Assembly: GCA_902805805.1 (NCBI GenBank)
Contig: CADCUE010000269.1
Span: 1 to 7,159 of the forward strand
DNA length: 7,159 bases
Reading direction: 5' to 3'
Source of the DNA: an uncultured Frankineae bacterium
GTDB taxonomy: Bacteria > Actinomycetota > Actinomycetes > Mycobacteriales > SCTD01
Shown here in pieces: positions 6,164 to 7,159 of the stretch. The position numbers were made by a program, and so were the translations under genes. Within the stretch, counting starts at the first letter, position 1. Each line of letters begins with the position of its first letter. The notes under the pieces are model-generated. The model made no database searches. It was given only the letters and a program-made list of their open reading frames with translations, and had not been told where the DNA came from.

Positions 6164-6169
6164 TCCCTC
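6164..6169 (-). promoter_or_regulatory. Shine-Dalgarno site GAGGGA for the histidine phosphatase gene
   Basis: GAGGGA is 6 bases before the ATG at 6157 and shares bases with the hemL TGA (read TGAGGGA). This supports both the start choice and co-translation of the two genes. Confidence 0.65.
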
Positions 6170-7159
6170 AGGTGGCGTCGGAGGCGGTGGGCGGGGCGAT
6201 GAGCTCGGGGGCGTCGACGGCCGCAGCCGCGCGGGCGGCGTGCGGCAGAGCCTCTGCTACCCGCTCCAGCGCCCGCTCATCGTGGGCCGCGCTCACGAAC
6301 CACGACTCGTACGCGCTGGGCGGCAGGTAGACGCCGCGGGACAGCATCTCGTGGAAGAAGGCGCGGTACTGCAGGACGTTCTGCTGCGAGGCGGTGGCGT
6401 AGTCGACGACCGCGTGGTCGGCGAAGAAGATGCTGAACAGGCTCCCGGCGCGGTTGACCCGGTGGGCGACGCCGGCGCTCGTCAGGGCCTCTGACGCCAG
6501 CCGGCCCACCGCCTCGGCGGCGGCGTCGACGCGGGCGTAGACCTCGTCGGTGCACTGCTCGAGCGTGGCGCGCCCCGCGGCGACGGCGAGCGGGTTCCCC
6601 GACAGCGTGCCCGCCTGGTACACCGGCCCCTGCGGCGCGAGCCGGCTCATGACGTCGGCGCGTCCGCCGAACGCCGCCGCGGGCAGCCCCCCGCCCATGA
6701 CCTTGCCGAAGGTGAACAGGTCGGGCGCGACCCCCTCCAGCCCGAAGTGGCCCGCGCGGCTGACCCGGAAGCCGGTCATCACCTCGTCGAGGACCAGCAG
6801 GGCGCCGTACTGCCGGCACAGCGCCTGCAGACCGGAGTTGAAGCCGGGCAGGGGCGGGACGACCCCCATGTTGGCGGCGGCCGCCTCCGTGATGACCACG
6901 GCGATCTCGTCGCCGGACTGCTCGAAGGCCGTCTGCACCGCCTCGAGGTCGTTGTAGGGCAGCACGAGAGTGTCGGCGGTGGTCGCCCCCGTCACGCCGG
7001 GGGTGTCGGGCAGCCCCAGGGTCGCGATCCCGCTGCCCGCGCTGGCGAGCAGCGCGTCGACGTGCCCGTGGTAGCAGCCGGCGAACTTGACGACCTTGCT
7101 GCGCCCGGTGAAGCCGCGGGCCAGGCGGATCGCCGACATGGTGGCCTCGGTGCCGGAGT
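6168..7159 (-). CDS. hemL: Glutamate-1-semialdehyde 2,1-aminomutase, 5' partial
   Basis: A PLP enzyme that converts glutamate-1-semialdehyde to 5-aminolevulinate, the C5-pathway precursor of heme and other tetrapyrroles, in the cytoplasm. The visible 330 or so residues lack roughly the first 100 or more of a normal 430-residue protein. The frame is open to the window edge and enters at [15 protein letters not shown], the conserved segment that binds the PLP phosphate. Other family motifs follow: [38 protein letters not shown] (the Asp that contacts the PLP ring), [18 protein letters not shown] with the PLP lysine at 6702-6704, and [12 protein letters not shown]. The ATG at 7139 is internal, not the start. 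It heads the visible part of the block, linking heme supply to cytochrome c assembly. Confidence 0.95.
   Translation of the reverse strand, partial: SGTEATMSAIRLARGFTGRSKVVKFAGCYHGHVDALLASAGSGIATLGLPDTPGVTGATTADTLVLPYNDLEAVQTAFEQSGDEIAVVITEAAAANMGVVPPLPGFNSGLQALCRQYGALLVLDEVMTGFRVSRAGHFGLEGVAPDLFTFGKVMGGGLPAAAFGGRADVMSRLAPQGPVYQAGTLSGNPLAVAAGRATLEQCTDEVYARVDAAAEAVGRLASEALTSAGVAHRVNRAGSLFSIFFADHAVVDYATASQQNVLQYRAFFHEMLSRGVYLPPSAYESWFVSAAHDERALERVAEALPHAARAAAAVDAPELIAPPTASDAT

Noticed and set aside
1..7159. Search for CRISPR arrays, tRNA or rRNA genes, insertion sequences, phage or defence genes
   Set aside because: None seen. The only repeats are the two short tandem arrays described, with no spacers, and all recognised genes are ordinary chromosomal ones.

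Overview
The window is very GC-rich, with strong G/C bias at third codon positions, many GTG starts and long antisense shadow frames. The gene content and order point to a high-GC actinomycete. The block hemL, histidine phosphatase, TlpA/ResA-like lipoprotein, ccdA, resB, ccsB matches from memory the order in Mycobacterium (Rv0524 to Rv0529). I cannot fix the genus; a Geodermatophilales-like or related soil actinomycete is only a guess.

Right and centre (about 7159 down to 1429, minus strand): one tight six-gene block, read from high to low coordinates. It starts with hemL (5' end outside the window), then a histidine phosphatase family protein 10 bases on, and after about 50 bases a thioredoxin-fold lipoprotein (ResA/CcsX type). 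Then come ccdA, resB/ccs1 (its GTG directly follows the ccdA TGA) and ccsB/ccsA (4-base GTGA overlap with resB). Together these make a System II (Ccs) cytochrome c maturation pathway placed behind a heme precursor gene. HemL makes 5-aminolevulinate for heme. CcdA carries reducing power across the membrane to the TlpA-like protein, which keeps apocytochrome CXXCH cysteines reduced. ResB and CcsB export heme and attach it. The operon promoter should lie upstream of hemL, outside the window.

Left (1 to 1317): three small units unrelated to heme. These are the 3' part of an M15 family zinc D-Ala-D-Ala carboxypeptidase-like gene (plus), a DUF4229 small membrane protein (minus, its stop codon directly abutting that of the peptidase gene), and a PLDc_N-type small membrane protein (plus, with a clear AGGAGG). 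The last two diverge from a 111-base intergenic region.

No RNA genes, CRISPR, mobile elements or phage genes are visible, and I do not see a new multi-gene system. The most unusual structures are two short tandem repeats, each starting at or close to a TGA stop codon and sharing a TGAGCGnCG-like core. One is a 16-base, six-copy array after the PLDc_N gene. The other is a 12-base array filling the gap between the TlpA-like gene and ccdA; it keeps the same reading frame as both genes and would read as (Asp-Glu-Arg-Arg)x3. A G7 tract at the start of the TlpA-like gene is also notable, because one extra G would bring an upstream ATG into frame.
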